NCBI GenBank assembly: GCA_018827585.1
Contig: JAHJXP010000187.1
Location: 1 to 41,250 of the forward strand
Length of the DNA: 41,250 nucleotides
Direction: 5' to 3'
From: Pseudomonadota bacterium
Lineage (GTDB): Bacteria; Desulfobacterota; Syntrophia; Syntrophales; UBA5619
Below are positions 23,155 to 32,054 of this stretch, in pieces. Both the position numbers and the translations under genes were made by a program. Each line of letters begins with the position of its first letter. Position 1 is the first letter of the stretch. The notes under the pieces were generated by a model that searched no databases, had not been told where the DNA came from, and worked only from the letters and a program-made list of their open reading frames with translations.

Positions 23155-23373
23155 ATGAAGCTCTAAGATCAGATCCGGGATGTTCTCCGGAAACGGCATT
23201 ATTCAATCCGCACCGAACAGGCCTATGTGGATTGGATGAAGCGATATATCTTTTTCCACGGAAAACGCCATCCTCAGGAGATGGGTGCTCGGGAGATCTT
23301 GATGTTTCTGACTTACCTGGCTACGAAAAGGAACACGGATCAGGCGAAGACAGGATACCCCCGCTCTCGCTAA
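23155..23373 (+). pseudogene. Integron integrase (IntI) N-terminal fragment with in-frame stop
   Basis: From ATG 23155 the frame reads M-K-L, a TAA where a Leu codon is expected, then DQIRDVLRKRHYSIRTEQAY, VDWMKRYIFFHGKRHPQEMG and AREILMFLTYLATKRN before stopping at 23373. This is the N-terminal SAM-like domain of an integron integrase; the catalytic domain (R-H-R-Y) is absent. It shares about 120 bp of alignable upstream DNA and a 5' coding match with the relic at 14362. No cassettes accompany it; cstA lies to the left and panE to the right. Confidence 0.75.
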
Positions 23374-23509
23374 TGGGCATCCGTCAAAGCGCGATAACTC
23401 ATCTAAAATCATGCGATTTGGGAAGTCAAGAAAAATGTGCTGTGAAGGCAGGGCTCTTTTGTGATAGGAAACGTTCCTCTGACCAAGAGGAAAAGGGGGA
23501 ATTCGGATC

Positions 23510-24433
23510 ATGAAGATAGCAGTGGTCGGGATCGGCGGGATGGGCGGCTATTTCGGGGGGAAGATCGCCCTGAAATACGCGGGCAAGCAGGAGCACAGGG
23601 TGATCTTCATCGCGCGCGGAGAGCACCTCGCGGCCATCCGGAGAGATGGCCTTTGGCTCAAGACGGTGGAAGGGGAATATAGAGCAGTTCCCGATTTGGC
23701 GACTGACAGCCCGGGCGAGGCCGGAGCTTGCGACCTGGTCCTCTTCTGTGTCAAAGAGTATGACCTGGAGGCGGCTGCGGCGGGACTCTTCCCCCTGTTG
23801 CATGACAAAACGGTGGTTCTCCCGGTCCTGAACGGGGTTGACATCGCCGAGAGGCTCCGGTCTCTTCTGCCGCGGGGCGAGGTCTTGAGCGGCTGTGTCT
23901 ACATCTCGACCTTCATTGAAGCCCCCGGCGTCGTCCGCCAGGTCGGAGGGACCTGCCAGCTCTTTTTCGGGCCGGACGACGGGAATGCCGAGGCGCACCG
24001 CCCGCTGGAGAAGCTGTTGAAAGAGGCGGGGATCAAGGCGGAACTGTCGAGCGAGATCGCCGTTCCCCTCTGGACGAAGTACCTCTTTGTGAGCCCGATG
24101 GCCGGTGTGACGTCGCTGACGGCCAAATCATTCGGCGAGGTCATGGCCGATGAAAAGCAGAGGGGGATGGTCCGGGGGCTGATGGAAGAGATCGCCGCTT
24201 TGGCCCGCGCGAAGGGTGTCCGGCTACCGTCAGACAGCGTGGAGAGCGGCCTCGCCACGATCGCCCGCTTTCCCCATGCAACGAAGTCGTCGATGCAGTT
24301 GGACTTCGAAAAAGGGAAGAGGACGGAGGTGGATCTCTTCATCGGGTACGCCGTCCGGGCCGGGCGCGCCCTCAGCGTCCCGACACCACTCCACGACGAG
24401 CTCTATGCCGCCCTGACCGGCAAGCCGTCCTGA
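23510..24433 (+). CDS. panE: 2-dehydropantoate 2-reductase (PanE/ApbA family)
   Basis: 307 aa. The N-terminal Rossmann motif is VGIGGMGGYFGGKIAL, followed by LVLFCVKEYD and VVLPVLNGVDIAERL, as in PanE. The C-terminal half has the catalytic-region pattern LWTKYLFVSPMAGVTSLT and SSMQLDFEKGKRTEVD. PanE reduces ketopantoate to pantoate with NADPH in the pantothenate/CoA pathway. The family contains paralogues with other substrates, so the exact role is likely but not certain. It has a purine-rich ribosome binding region and stands alone between an integrase relic and a repeat. Confidence 0.85.
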   Translation: MKIAVVGIGGMGGYFGGKIALKYAGKQEHRVIFIARGEHLAAIRRDGLWLKTVEGEYRAVPDLATDSPGEAGACDLVLFCVKEYDLEAAAAGLFPLLHDKTVVLPVLNGVDIAERLRSLLPRGEVLSGCVYISTFIEAPGVVRQVGGTCQLFFGPDDGNAEAHRPLEKLLKEAGIKAELSSEIAVPLWTKYLFVSPMAGVTSLTAKSFGEVMADEKQRGMVRGLMEEIAALARAKGVRLPSDSVESGLATIARFPHATKSSMQLDFEKGKRTEVDLFIGYAVRAGRALSVPTPLHDELYAALTGKPS

Positions 24434-24438
24434 GTCAT

Positions 24439-24557
24439 TGAATCCGTCAGCGAGCGCATTCACCGCGGCTTGCCGCGGGGTAAGCGAGCGAAAATGAAAT
24501 GGGTTGTTCCTCCTAAGGATCGAAGATTCTCCGCAGCAAGCTGCGGAGAGCTTCAAT
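24439..24557. repeat. 119-bp palindrome-rich interspersed repeat, copy 2
   Basis: Matches 18099-18217 over the full length. Here it begins six bases after the panE stop without interrupting a gene. The hairpin CTCCGCAGCAAGCTGCGGAG differs from copy 1 only in the centre (TT to AA), and the palindrome is kept. Confidence 0.75.
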
Positions 24558-24606
24558 TTTCACCACTGCCGCTTCTCGAAACTTCGACGAAGTCGTAAAA
24601 ACTCAA

Positions 24607-24640
24607 TTTCCCCCTCCCCCATCGAGGGGGAGGGGATTTC
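24607..24640. terminator. Bidirectional terminator between panE and the TRAP permease gene
   Basis: CCCCCTCCCCC-atcga-GGGGGAGGGG forms a strong stem, flanked by AATTT and ATTTC. An outer pair, CGTAAAAA/TTTTTTACG, extends it. It separates the convergent panE and TRAP permease genes. Confidence 0.65.
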
Positions 24641-24685
24641 GGACTTTTTTACGAAATCGTCAAACTTCAAAAAAGTCAAAACTCT

Positions 24686-26701
24686 CTATCCTTCATTTAT
24701 GTAATGGGTTACGACTACGGGTCGCTCCTCTTCGGCGGGGAGAACGGTTGATGGCGCCTGCGGGTCGCTCTTCGGCGGGGCGACCAGTTGGTGGCGCCTG
24801 ACGCCGTAGACCGTCGCCGGCAGGACGAACACGGCCGCCGCCAGCGCCATGGCGCCGTCCGGGTGGAACATCACCACCAAGGAGGCAAGGGCCAGCGCCG
24901 CGCGCAGCATCACGTTTGATCCCCGGTTGCGGACGAACCGCCCGAAGATGGCGCAGGTCACGCCGCTGCAGGAAATTGCCACAAGCAGCGTATCGGCGAT
25001 CTGCGGCCAGCCCGGGTGTATCACCATGTCGGAGCGGACGAAGATGGTAAAGGACATGAAGGTGATGGGCAGGCAAAGTCTCAGCGCCTGCCACATGGTC
25101 TTCATGAAGGACGCCTCAGCGATCCGCGCCGAGACCGCCGCCGCCAGCGAGGTGGGCGGCGACAGCTCGCCCCAGACCGCCAGCAGAAACGCGAAAAAAT
25201 TCGCGACCCAAGGATCGATGCCGAGCTTGCGCATGGGCTCCACGATGATGACCGCAAGGATGATGTAGGTCGCCGTCGGCGGCAGGCCGGCGCCGACCAA
25301 CCAGCCGAACACCCAGGCCATCAGGACGAGCGCGATGATGTGCCATTCGCCGATCTGCAGGAGGATGCCGCCCATGCGGTTGATGAAACCGGTCACGGTG
25401 AACAGGCCGATCATGATGCCGAGGGTCGACAGCAGCAGTGTCAGATAGGAGGTCATCTCGGCATGCGTCTCGATCATCACGCGGATGTTCGCGAGGAGCG
25501 ACTCCTTTTCCGCCGCGGGGTCCTTCAGCACGAACTTGAAGTAGAGATAGGCGAGGATCAGGAGGCTGAGCATGAAGGTCCCGGTATAGAGCCCCGAGAG
25601 CAGCTCGCCGTAATGGAGCACCCCCATCAGAATGGTGAGGAAGATGATCCCCAGGAAGAAGATCCCCGTCTTGATCTGCTGGTAGAAAGGAACGGCCTCC
25701 ACCGCGATCGGCTCAGGCGGCATTAGCCGCACGCTCAGGAGATAGATCGAGAGGGAAAGGGTGGAGTAGTAAACGAAGGCGAGGGCAAAGGCGCGGAGCA
25801 CCACGTCCCAGTAGGGCACGTTGAGGAATTCCGCCATGATGAAACCGGCGACCGCCATTACGGGCGGCATGAGCAGTCCGCCCATCGAAGCCGCGGTCTC
25901 CACCGCCGCGGCGAACTCACCCGGAAAGCCGTAGCGCTTCATCAACGGGATCGTGAAGGCGCCGACCACCGAGGCGTTGGCCGCGCCGCTGCCGCTTACC
26001 ATGCCGACCGCGGAGGAGGCGAGCACGGCCGTCTGTGGGATCGTGTGACGCGACCGCCCGGCGATCCGTCGCATGAAATTGACCATCGCCCCCTGCGCAT
26101 CGAAGCCGCGCGCCGCCGCCGCCAGGAGCAGGAACGCCGCGATCACCGTCAGCGCAATCTGCGCGTAGAGTCCGTAAATGCCGGTCGAGAGCTCGACCGT
26201 ACTCGATGTGACCACCCGGTAGAAGGAGGTCCCCGGGTGCCAGAAGAAATCGATCGGGCTCAAATAACCCCACAGCGTGTAGAAGATGAGAACCACGTTC
26301 ATCCAAAACAGGGTCGTATGGACGAGCCGGGCCAGCTCCATCACCAAAAGGAAGATCAGCAGGCCCACGATAAAGTCTTCCGTGGTATAGGAGCCCTGGC
26401 GCCAGATCGCGATCTGTTCGTACTCCATGACAAAATGATAGAAGGCGTATGCACAAATGCCGATGTAGAGCACGACAAGGATATGGTTGACGATCGGCGG
26501 CAGTCCCTTGTAGAGATAATCCTCCCGGTACAGTGACAGGATCTGCAGTGTCAGAGCGATCGGTAGAAGATACGTCACGAGTTCGCTCGCGCCGCCGTAA
26601 CCGGTGTAGAAGTACCAGATCAGCCAGAGGAACATGACGATCGATAAAGCGAAAGACAGGTTCCTGAGAGTGACGTGGTGCTTGATCTGTTCACGCAACA
26701 T
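24686..26701 (-). CDS. TRAP transporter fused permease, TAXI type (4TM/12TM)
   Basis: 671 aa from ATG 26701 (MLREQIKHHV), preceded by GGGGGAAAG; a longer frame to 26734 adds unrelated residues. It is a membrane protein in which the small 4-TM DctQ-like part precedes the large DctM-like part (GSGAANASVVGAFTIPLMKRYGF, AASMGGLLMPPVMAVAGFIMAEF, GAGLPPTATYIILAVI). This is the fused permease of TAXI-TRAP systems, which import organic acids or amino acids using an ion gradient. It lies downstream of the TAXI binding-protein gene in the same operon. A GC-rich dyad near 26878-26898 between the two genes may lower permease expression relative to the binding protein (inference). Confidence 0.92.
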   Translation of the reverse strand: MLREQIKHHVTLRNLSFALSIVMFLWLIWYFYTGYGGASELVTYLLPIALTLQILSLYREDYLYKGLPPIVNHILVVLYIGICAYAFYHFVMEYEQIAIWRQGSYTTEDFIVGLLIFLLVMELARLVHTTLFWMNVVLIFYTLWGYLSPIDFFWHPGTSFYRVVTSSTVELSTGIYGLYAQIALTVIAAFLLLAAAARGFDAQGAMVNFMRRIAGRSRHTIPQTAVLASSAVGMVSGSGAANASVVGAFTIPLMKRYGFPGEFAAAVETAASMGGLLMPPVMAVAGFIMAEFLNVPYWDVVLRAFALAFVYYSTLSLSIYLLSVRLMPPEPIAVEAVPFYQQIKTGIFFLGIIFLTILMGVLHYGELLSGLYTGTFMLSLLILAYLYFKFVLKDPAAEKESLLANIRVMIETHAEMTSYLTLLLSTLGIMIGLFTVTGFINRMGGILLQIGEWHIIALVLMAWVFGWLVGAGLPPTATYIILAVIIVEPMRKLGIDPWVANFFAFLLAVWGELSPPTSLAAAVSARIAEASFMKTMWQALRLCLPITFMSFTIFVRSDMVIHPGWPQIADTLLVAISCSGVTCAIFGRFVRNRGSNVMLRAALALASLVVMFHPDGAMALAAAVFVLPATVYGVRRHQLVAPPKSDPQAPSTVLPAEEERPVVVTHYINEG

Positions 26702-26949
26702 GGCTTTCCCCCCTTTTATCCCAAATGTCCTCACCTTCCAGGCAGCGTCGATACGGCAAATGCCGATGCTCCGTGAACAGTTAGACGATGAACGGCCACG
26801 CCCATTCGTTCGCCGTTGTCGTGCACGTCCGATACGGGCCGCACGCGGCCAATATTATGATATGTGAAATCTTTTGCGGGCGCCGGGGCGGGCGCCCGCG
26901 CCGTCGTAACGCAGGTTCCTCGCCCCCGGCAAACCCTTTGAGTGAGTGA

Positions 26950-27993
26950 TCACCTGCCGGCGATCTTCCACTTGTCGTTCCAAGCCTTGTGCTCTTTGAG
27001 GAACTTCGCCAGACCCGCATGAACCGGGATGGTCGGATTAGCTTTGATGCCGCTCACCTGCATGCCGACGAAATCGCGCGCCATGGGTCCGAAGCCGGGA
27101 TCGGCTTTGGCGAGGCCGTCGCGGTCTTTATAGAACGCGCTCAGCATCTTGTAGACGACATCCTCGGGCATGTCCGCGCGCACGTTGTAGCCGAACAGGA
27201 TCGGTACGCCCAGGACCGTCTTTACGCCCACGTCCTTGCTGAACGCCTTGGTTGCATCGACCTCCACGGGAGCGAGGTCCGCCGCGATCAGCTTCTTGAC
27301 CTCATCGGGACTCGGATTGACCAACTTGATATCCGTGCGCAGTTCGGTCTCCCGCCAGTAGGAGGCGAGGGAGGCGCCGGCGGTCGTATAGGCGACTGCG
27401 CCGACGATCGTGCCGGCCTGAAGCGCGTCGCCCTGGGACTCCGTGCCGATCTGGACGTGTTTGAACTCATAGCCAAGCGCCTTGAAGATCCGTTGGAAAT
27501 TGAGCCAGTTCATATAGCCGGCGGGGGTGAAGAATACCGGCTTGCCGCTGAAGTCGCCCCAGGACTTGAACTGGCCGGCCTTCGAGGCGTGCACGGCCAT
27601 GAACGACTCCATCGGGTAGGCGTACCAGGTGTGGACCAGATTCGATTTGGCGGCTTTGAAGCCCTTGAAGCCGCCAGTGCCGTCATAGACTTCGGTCATC
27701 CCGACGTCGGCCGTGTAGCCAATCTCCCCCTCCCCGTTCATCGTCGCCTTCATGGCGCCGGTCGTTGACGGGTACGGATTGACGGTGACGGTGTATTCTC
27801 CGCCGAGCGCGTCTTCAAGGACTTTGATCATCTGGGCGGCTACCTTGTAGCCATAGGAACCGGTGCTGGACGTGGCCCAGCGGATCGACTTACGCTCCGC
27901 TGCATAAGCCGGGGTGATCGCCGCTGAGGCGAAGAAAGCGGCGAGGGCCGCCAACCATACCGAAAAAAAGTAAACCGATCTTCTCTGTAACAT
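26950..27993 (-). CDS. TAXI-family TRAP transporter substrate-binding protein
   Basis: 347 aa, periplasmic. A Sec signal peptide (LQRRSVYFFSVWLAALAAFF...AYA/AER) precedes RWATSSTGSYGYKVAAQM, the usual TAXI start. The later pattern (GEIGYTADVGMTEVYDG, VGAVAYTTAGAS, GYNVRADMPEDVVYKMLSAFY) agrees with the family. ATG 27993 follows AAGGAGGGAAG. It is the first gene after the promoter at 28138-28166, with the fused permease gene downstream. The ligand is unknown; the adjacent fumarase/fumarate reductase block suggests a dicarboxylate or related acid. Confidence 0.9.
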   Translation of the reverse strand: MLQRRSVYFFSVWLAALAAFFASAAITPAYAAERKSIRWATSSTGSYGYKVAAQMIKVLEDALGGEYTVTVNPYPSTTGAMKATMNGEGEIGYTADVGMTEVYDGTGGFKGFKAAKSNLVHTWYAYPMESFMAVHASKAGQFKSWGDFSGKPVFFTPAGYMNWLNFQRIFKALGYEFKHVQIGTESQGDALQAGTIVGAVAYTTAGASLASYWRETELRTDIKLVNPSPDEVKKLIAADLAPVEVDATKAFSKDVGVKTVLGVPILFGYNVRADMPEDVVYKMLSAFYKDRDGLAKADPGFGPMARDFVGMQVSGIKANPTIPVHAGLAKFLKEHKAWNDKWKIAGR

Positions 27994-28137
27994 CACTTCC
28001 CTCCTTATTAAGTGTAGTTAAGTGCAAGGACGCGCCGCCGTCTGACCCCGGCATGGCGCCGTAACGCTCCCCTTTTCCACCAACCGTAACGTACGATGTT
28101 ATTGATAAGAGCTTGTTTCTTTTGTGATTTTGGTGAT

Positions 28138-28166
28138 AACGTAGCTTAATTCCGCCTGTATGTCAA
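28138..28166 (-). promoter_or_regulatory. Promoter of the TAXI-TRAP operon
   Basis: On the minus strand a perfect TTGACA (28161-28166), a 17-bp spacer and TACGTT (28138-28143). It lies between the fumarase beta stop and the binding-protein gene, so the TRAP genes can be expressed separately from the upstream operon. Confidence 0.6.
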
Positions 28167-28197
28167 CTAATTTATTTATCGAAGAGGTTCTATTCGC

Positions 28198-28776
28198 TCA
28201 AGCCGGACCGGCGATTCGAAATCGCGCTTTCCCCTCTTCATAGAGATCGCAGCCATGCATGTCGTTGATCACCGTTGCCGGAAAATCCTGCACCTCCATT
28301 CGCCGGAGGGCCTCCGCCCCTAAATCCTCATAGGCGACGACCTCGACCTTTTTGATACAACCGGAAATAAGGGCGCCCGCGCCGCCGATGGCGCCGAGAT
28401 ACACGGCCCTGTATTTTTTGATGGCCTCCTTCACATCCCTGGAGCGCATCCCCTTGCCGATCATCCCTTTGAGGCCCTCGGCCATGAGCCGGGGTGAGTA
28501 GGCGTCCATTCGGTAGCTGGACGTCGGACCGGCGGCGCCGATCGCTTTTCCCGGTCTGGCAGGAGTAGGCCCCATGAAATAGATCACCTGACCCCTCAAA
28601 TCAACGGGAAGCGGCTCTCCCGCCTGCAGGGCCTCCATCATCCGTTTATGGGCCGCGTCGCGTCCGACGTACATTATCCCCGTCAGAAGGATCTCGTCGC
28701 CGGCGTGCAGGGTTTCCAGGACATCATCCGACAGGGGGAGTTTCACCCTTCTTGCAATTTTGGAATTTGTTTTCAC
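28198..28776 (-). CDS. Class I fumarate hydratase / Fe-S hydro-lyase, beta subunit
   Basis: 192 aa from GTG 28776, which sits behind GGAGAGGAGG; a 49-codon upstream extension overlaps the alpha-subunit gene and is not family-like. It has the family motifs GRDAAHKRM, YFMGPTPARPGKAIGAAGPTSSYRMD, KGM and AVYLGAIGGAGAL. The beta subunit forms the swivelling half of the two-subunit, oxygen-sensitive 4Fe-4S hydratase converting fumarate and malate; L-tartrate dehydratase is the close alternative. The alpha subunit lies 53 bp upstream. Confidence 0.9.
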   Translation of the reverse strand: MKTNSKIARRVKLPLSDDVLETLHAGDEILLTGIMYVGRDAAHKRMMEALQAGEPLPVDLRGQVIYFMGPTPARPGKAIGAAGPTSSYRMDAYSPRLMAEGLKGMIGKGMRSRDVKEAIKKYRAVYLGAIGGAGALISGCIKKVEVVAYEDLGAEALRRMEVQDFPATVINDMHGCDLYEEGKARFRIAGPA

Positions 28777-28829
28777 AGTCGCCTCCTCTCCGGCAAAAAA
28801 CGGCTTCCCTGTAGAAAAAAGATGAAGCG

Positions 28830-29675
28830 TCAAAGAACGGTTTCCCTGTGCCTGACACTGTGGCATTGAAGATTGACGGCAACCGGGAGGCTGGCGATAT
28901 GCGTGGGAAAGACCTCGCAATGAACGGCCAGGGCGGTGATCCTTCCCCCGTAGCCCATGGCCCCGATCCCCAGATCATTAACCCGTTTGAGCATCTCGGT
29001 TTCCAGTGCGGCTATCTCGGAATCCGGGTGAGGATCGCCAACCTTGCGCAGAAGGGCCTCTTTTGCCAGCAGCAGGCACTTTTCCGCGGTCCCGCCTATG
29101 CCAACGCCGACGATCACAGGCGGACACGGATTGGCGCCCGCCTCATCGACGCACCGCACGACAAAATCAACGACGCCTGCTCGCCCCTTGGCAGGGGGCA
29201 ACATCGCAAGCCGGCTCATGTTCTCGCTGCCGAACCCCTTGGCGAGCGCCGTTATTTTGAGCTTTTCGCCCGGGACGATGGCGGCATGGATGACCGCCGG
29301 CGTATTGTCCTGTGTGTTGATTCTTGCGGAAAATGGTCTGTTCACAACCGATTTGCGCAGGTATCCCTCGGCATACGCCCGACGGACGCCCTCCTGAACG
29401 GCCCCGTACAGATCGCCCCCGACAATATGCACGTCCTGCCCCAGCTCCAAAAAAACGACCGCCATGCCCGTGTCCTGGCATAAAGGGATCGCGTCGCGCG
29501 CCGCCGCGTCCGCGTTTTCCAGCAATCTGGCCAGCACGTTCCGAGCCGCCGGCGATTCCTCTCTTTCTTCCGCCCGCCTGAGCGCCGTTATCACGTCATC
29601 CGCCAAATGATAGCACGCATCCTGAATGAGAGCGGAAACCGTCTCCGTCACGACTTTCGCCTCTATTTCCCTCAC
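28830..29675 (-). CDS. Class I fumarate hydratase / Fe-S hydro-lyase, alpha subunit
   Basis: 281 aa from GTG 29675, with GAGGGG upstream. The cluster-binding pattern is visible: PLCQDTGMAVVFLELG, CVDEAGANPCPPVIVGVGIGGTAEKC and GYGGRITALAVHCE. With the beta subunit it makes a cytoplasmic 4Fe-4S fumarase (or tartrate dehydratase). Its place after a fumarate reductase/succinate dehydrogenase operon favours fumarase, joining succinate-fumarate and fumarate-malate steps. Confidence 0.9.
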   Translation of the reverse strand: MREIEAKVVTETVSALIQDACYHLADDVITALRRAEEREESPAARNVLARLLENADAAARDAIPLCQDTGMAVVFLELGQDVHIVGGDLYGAVQEGVRRAYAEGYLRKSVVNRPFSARINTQDNTPAVIHAAIVPGEKLKITALAKGFGSENMSRLAMLPPAKGRAGVVDFVVRCVDEAGANPCPPVIVGVGIGGTAEKCLLLAKEALLRKVGDPHPDSEIAALETEMLKRVNDLGIGAMGYGGRITALAVHCEVFPTHIASLPVAVNLQCHSVRHRETVL

Positions 29676-29900
29676 AATGCCCCCTCTTTCTCAAATTCTG
29701 ACCTTGCACAACTTGGAAATCATGTCCCGGAAGCGCGCATTGGAGATTTTTCGGGGCACCCATGCCCCCGCAGCGGAGCGCCCGCCGGGAAAACTGTCTG
29801 AGCGCCTTCAGGCGCGAGTTTTTTCCCGGCAGCGCAGCGAGGAGGTGCAGGGTCGAAAAATGTCCAGCGCGCAGAGGGAGCATGATTTTCAGCCGACTGC
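29676..29900. other. Intergenic region with inverted repeats
   Basis: 225 bp between the MmgE/PrpD and fumarase alpha genes without a coding frame I trust. It contains a GCGCCT-tc-AGGCGC dyad at 29810-29823 next to a T6 run on the plus strand, flanked by AACT/AGTT. It may be a processing or weak termination hairpin within the operon; no promoter was evident. Confidence 0.4.
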
Positions 29901-31250
29901 TCATTTCAGGAGTTCGTTCACGTTGCCCATCGACTCCAGGCCCAGCACGCGCTCGATGATCGCCTCGGCCCGCGCGGGAGAAAGCATTTCCCCGGTCAGG
30001 CCCTTGAATTTCTCGATCACTTCCCGTTCCGAAAGGGGATTTTCCGGGTCTCCCTTCGGATACTCGTTCGCTGCCGCAAGCCTTCGCCCGTCTTTCAGCG
30101 CGATCGTCACGCGGGCCGGCCACTTGCGGGGATAGGCCCCGGTGAGGTCGGGATCGCCGGCAACCCTGATCTTCGTCATCAACTGCAGCAAATCCTTGTC
30201 AACAATCCTCTCCTGGGTAAAATCTCCCGGTTGTACGCGGCCGTAGCGCAGTGCTGTCGCCACGCAAAAAGGCAGGTTGAATTTCGCCAGGTAAGGGGTC
30301 TTCGGCTCGATGTTTCCTAAAAGGTCGATCGCCGCCTGGTAGATATGGAGCACGACCGCTTCCACTTCGTCCGGCTTCAGCGTCCTGCCGCCGGCGGCCA
30401 GGATCGCGGCGTCGATGGCGGAATGCGTATGGCCGCAGGAGGCGTGATACTTCAGCGAGTTGCGCTCGCTGTGGAATACCTTGCCCAAATCCGCAATGCA
30501 TACGCTTTCGTTGAAATCCTGCGAGGTGGCTCGGAAAAATCCCTTCTCTCCTTCCAGGATCCTCCTCGCCCCGGTAAAGCCTTCTTTTGCGAGCAACGCC
30601 GCGAGTAAACCGTTCATTGCCGCCTTTCCGGCATGGAGCTGCTTGCTCATCGCGCTTTCCCCAAGAAATTCCCACAGCCCCGCCGCCTGGGTCCCCGCCG
30701 ATCCCATCGCCCAGGCGAACTGGTCTTCATTGAGCCGCAGCGCCTTGGCCGCTGCGGCCGCCGCCCCGAATGTCCCGCAGGTCGACGTCGTGTGCCAGAA
30801 ACGGTAATGGCTCGGTCCCACCGCCAATCCCAGCCGGATGCCCACCTCATAGCCGGCGGAAGTCGCGACGATCAGGTCCTTTCCCGCAACCCCTTCCCGT
30901 TCTCCGGCGGCGAGCGCCGCGGGCAGGATCGCGGCGGCGGGGTGGAGGATCGATTCCCGGTGCAGGTCGTCCATCTCGACGATGTGGGAGGAGGCGCCGT
31001 TCAGAAGGGAGGCCAGCAGGCAGTTGGTCCTGGCGCCGTCGGGAATGGAGGTGGCTTCGGGCGCGCCGCCGAGGCTCGCGGCGACCTTCCGCATCATCCG
31101 GATCGGCGGCAGGTCCTTTCCCGCGTAAGCGGAGCCCAGCCAGTCGAGGATAAAGAGCTTCATCTTCGCGACGTGATCCGCGCTCAGATCGTTGAAGGTC
31201 ACGCTGCAGAAATGCTTCGCCAGTCGGTTCGCCAGAGTTTCTCCGGACAT
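29901..31250 (-). CDS. MmgE/PrpD family dehydratase-like protein
   Basis: 449 aa, cytoplasmic. The pattern matches MmgE/PrpD enzymes: FILDWLGSAYAGKD near the start, LLNGASSHIVEMDDLHRESILHPAAAI (His/Asp-rich loop), STCGTFGAAAAAAKAL, QLHAGKAAMNGLLAALLA, and KYHASCGHTHSAIDA. The family includes 2-methylcitrate dehydratase, cis-aconitate decarboxylase and many enzymes of unknown substrate. ATG 31250 follows AAGGAGTG. It lies inside a succinate dehydrogenase-fumarase operon, so a di- or tricarboxylic acid substrate is likely. No PrpC or PrpB is present to support a methylcitrate cycle. Confidence 0.88.
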   Translation of the reverse strand: MSGETLANRLAKHFCSVTFNDLSADHVAKMKLFILDWLGSAYAGKDLPPIRMMRKVAASLGGAPEATSIPDGARTNCLLASLLNGASSHIVEMDDLHRESILHPAAAILPAALAAGEREGVAGKDLIVATSAGYEVGIRLGLAVGPSHYRFWHTTSTCGTFGAAAAAAKALRLNEDQFAWAMGSAGTQAAGLWEFLGESAMSKQLHAGKAAMNGLLAALLAKEGFTGARRILEGEKGFFRATSQDFNESVCIADLGKVFHSERNSLKYHASCGHTHSAIDAAILAAGGRTLKPDEVEAVVLHIYQAAIDLLGNIEPKTPYLAKFNLPFCVATALRYGRVQPGDFTQERIVDKDLLQLMTKIRVAGDPDLTGAYPRKWPARVTIALKDGRRLAAANEYPKGDPENPLSEREVIEKFKGLTGEMLSPARAEAIIERVLGLESMGNVNELLK

Positions 31251-31333
31251 CGCCGCTCACTCCTTTCATCCACGGCCGTATCGGGCCTTCGTCCCGGGTG
31301 CCTGTGTCGCGCACAGGGCCGCCCCTCCTTTTG

Positions 31334-32044
31334 CTAAAAAGCGCCCTCCTTGGCCAGCGCAATGAAGTGCGCCACGTCGATCTCCTTCGGGCAGACATGG
31401 GAACAGGCCTTCGAGGTGTGACAGCGGTAGATCCCCTCTTCGCTGTACAGGAGATCCAGCCGTTCCTCCTTTTGGGTTTCTCTGATGTCCATCATGCGGA
31501 CGATGCCGGCCATCGCCGCGTTCGGGCCGATGAAGTTCCGGCAACTGCTGAGGCAGGCCTCGGCGCAGCAGAAGCAGTTGATGCACCGCGTCGCCTCTTC
31601 ATAGCGGGCGATCTTCCCGGGAGAAATCCGGTGTTCCGTCATCCCGGGGGGAAGTTCCTTAGGCTCGATGAGGTATGGTTTCGCCCGATGGACGCGCTCG
31701 TAGGCCTTTTCCCAGTCCACGACGAGGTCCCGGACGACCGGGGCGACCGTCACCGGCTCGATCCTGAATTTGGTCGTGCCGAACAGATTGACGGCGTTCT
31801 CTACCAAGAGCTCGCAGGCAAGCATGGGCCTTCCGTTGACCTTCACCGAGCAACTGCCGCACTGGGCGTGCTCGCAGGATGACGTCCAGGCCAGCGTGGC
31901 ATCCTGTTCCACGTTGATTCTCCTGAACAGGTCGACGAACCGCAGGATCGGGCCGGTGGAGAGCGTGTAGGTCTGAAACCATCTACGAGACGCATCCGGA
32001 TCGAAGCGCCTGATCGTGAGCGTCAGGGAATAGCTCTTGGACAT
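31334..32044 (-). CDS. Succinate dehydrogenase / fumarate reductase iron-sulfur subunit
   Basis: 236 aa from ATG 32044 (MSKSYSL), which follows GAGGAGAACACG; a longer frame would enter the flavoprotein gene. The N-terminal ferredoxin domain has the 2Fe-2S ligands C-E-H-A-Q-C-G-S-C and a later C in RPMLAC. The C-terminal domain has CINCFCCAEAC and CHTSKACSHVCPKEID for the 4Fe-4S and 3Fe-4S clusters. It passes electrons between the flavoprotein and the membrane cytochrome b. The start overlaps nothing, and the upstream flavoprotein stop is about 10 bp away. Confidence 0.93.
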   Translation of the reverse strand: MSKSYSLTLTIRRFDPDASRRWFQTYTLSTGPILRFVDLFRRINVEQDATLAWTSSCEHAQCGSCSVKVNGRPMLACELLVENAVNLFGTTKFRIEPVTVAPVVRDLVVDWEKAYERVHRAKPYLIEPKELPPGMTEHRISPGKIARYEEATRCINCFCCAEACLSSCRNFIGPNAAMAGIVRMMDIRETQKEERLDLLYSEEGIYRCHTSKACSHVCPKEIDVAHFIALAKEGAF

Positions 32045-32054
32045 CGTGTTCTCC

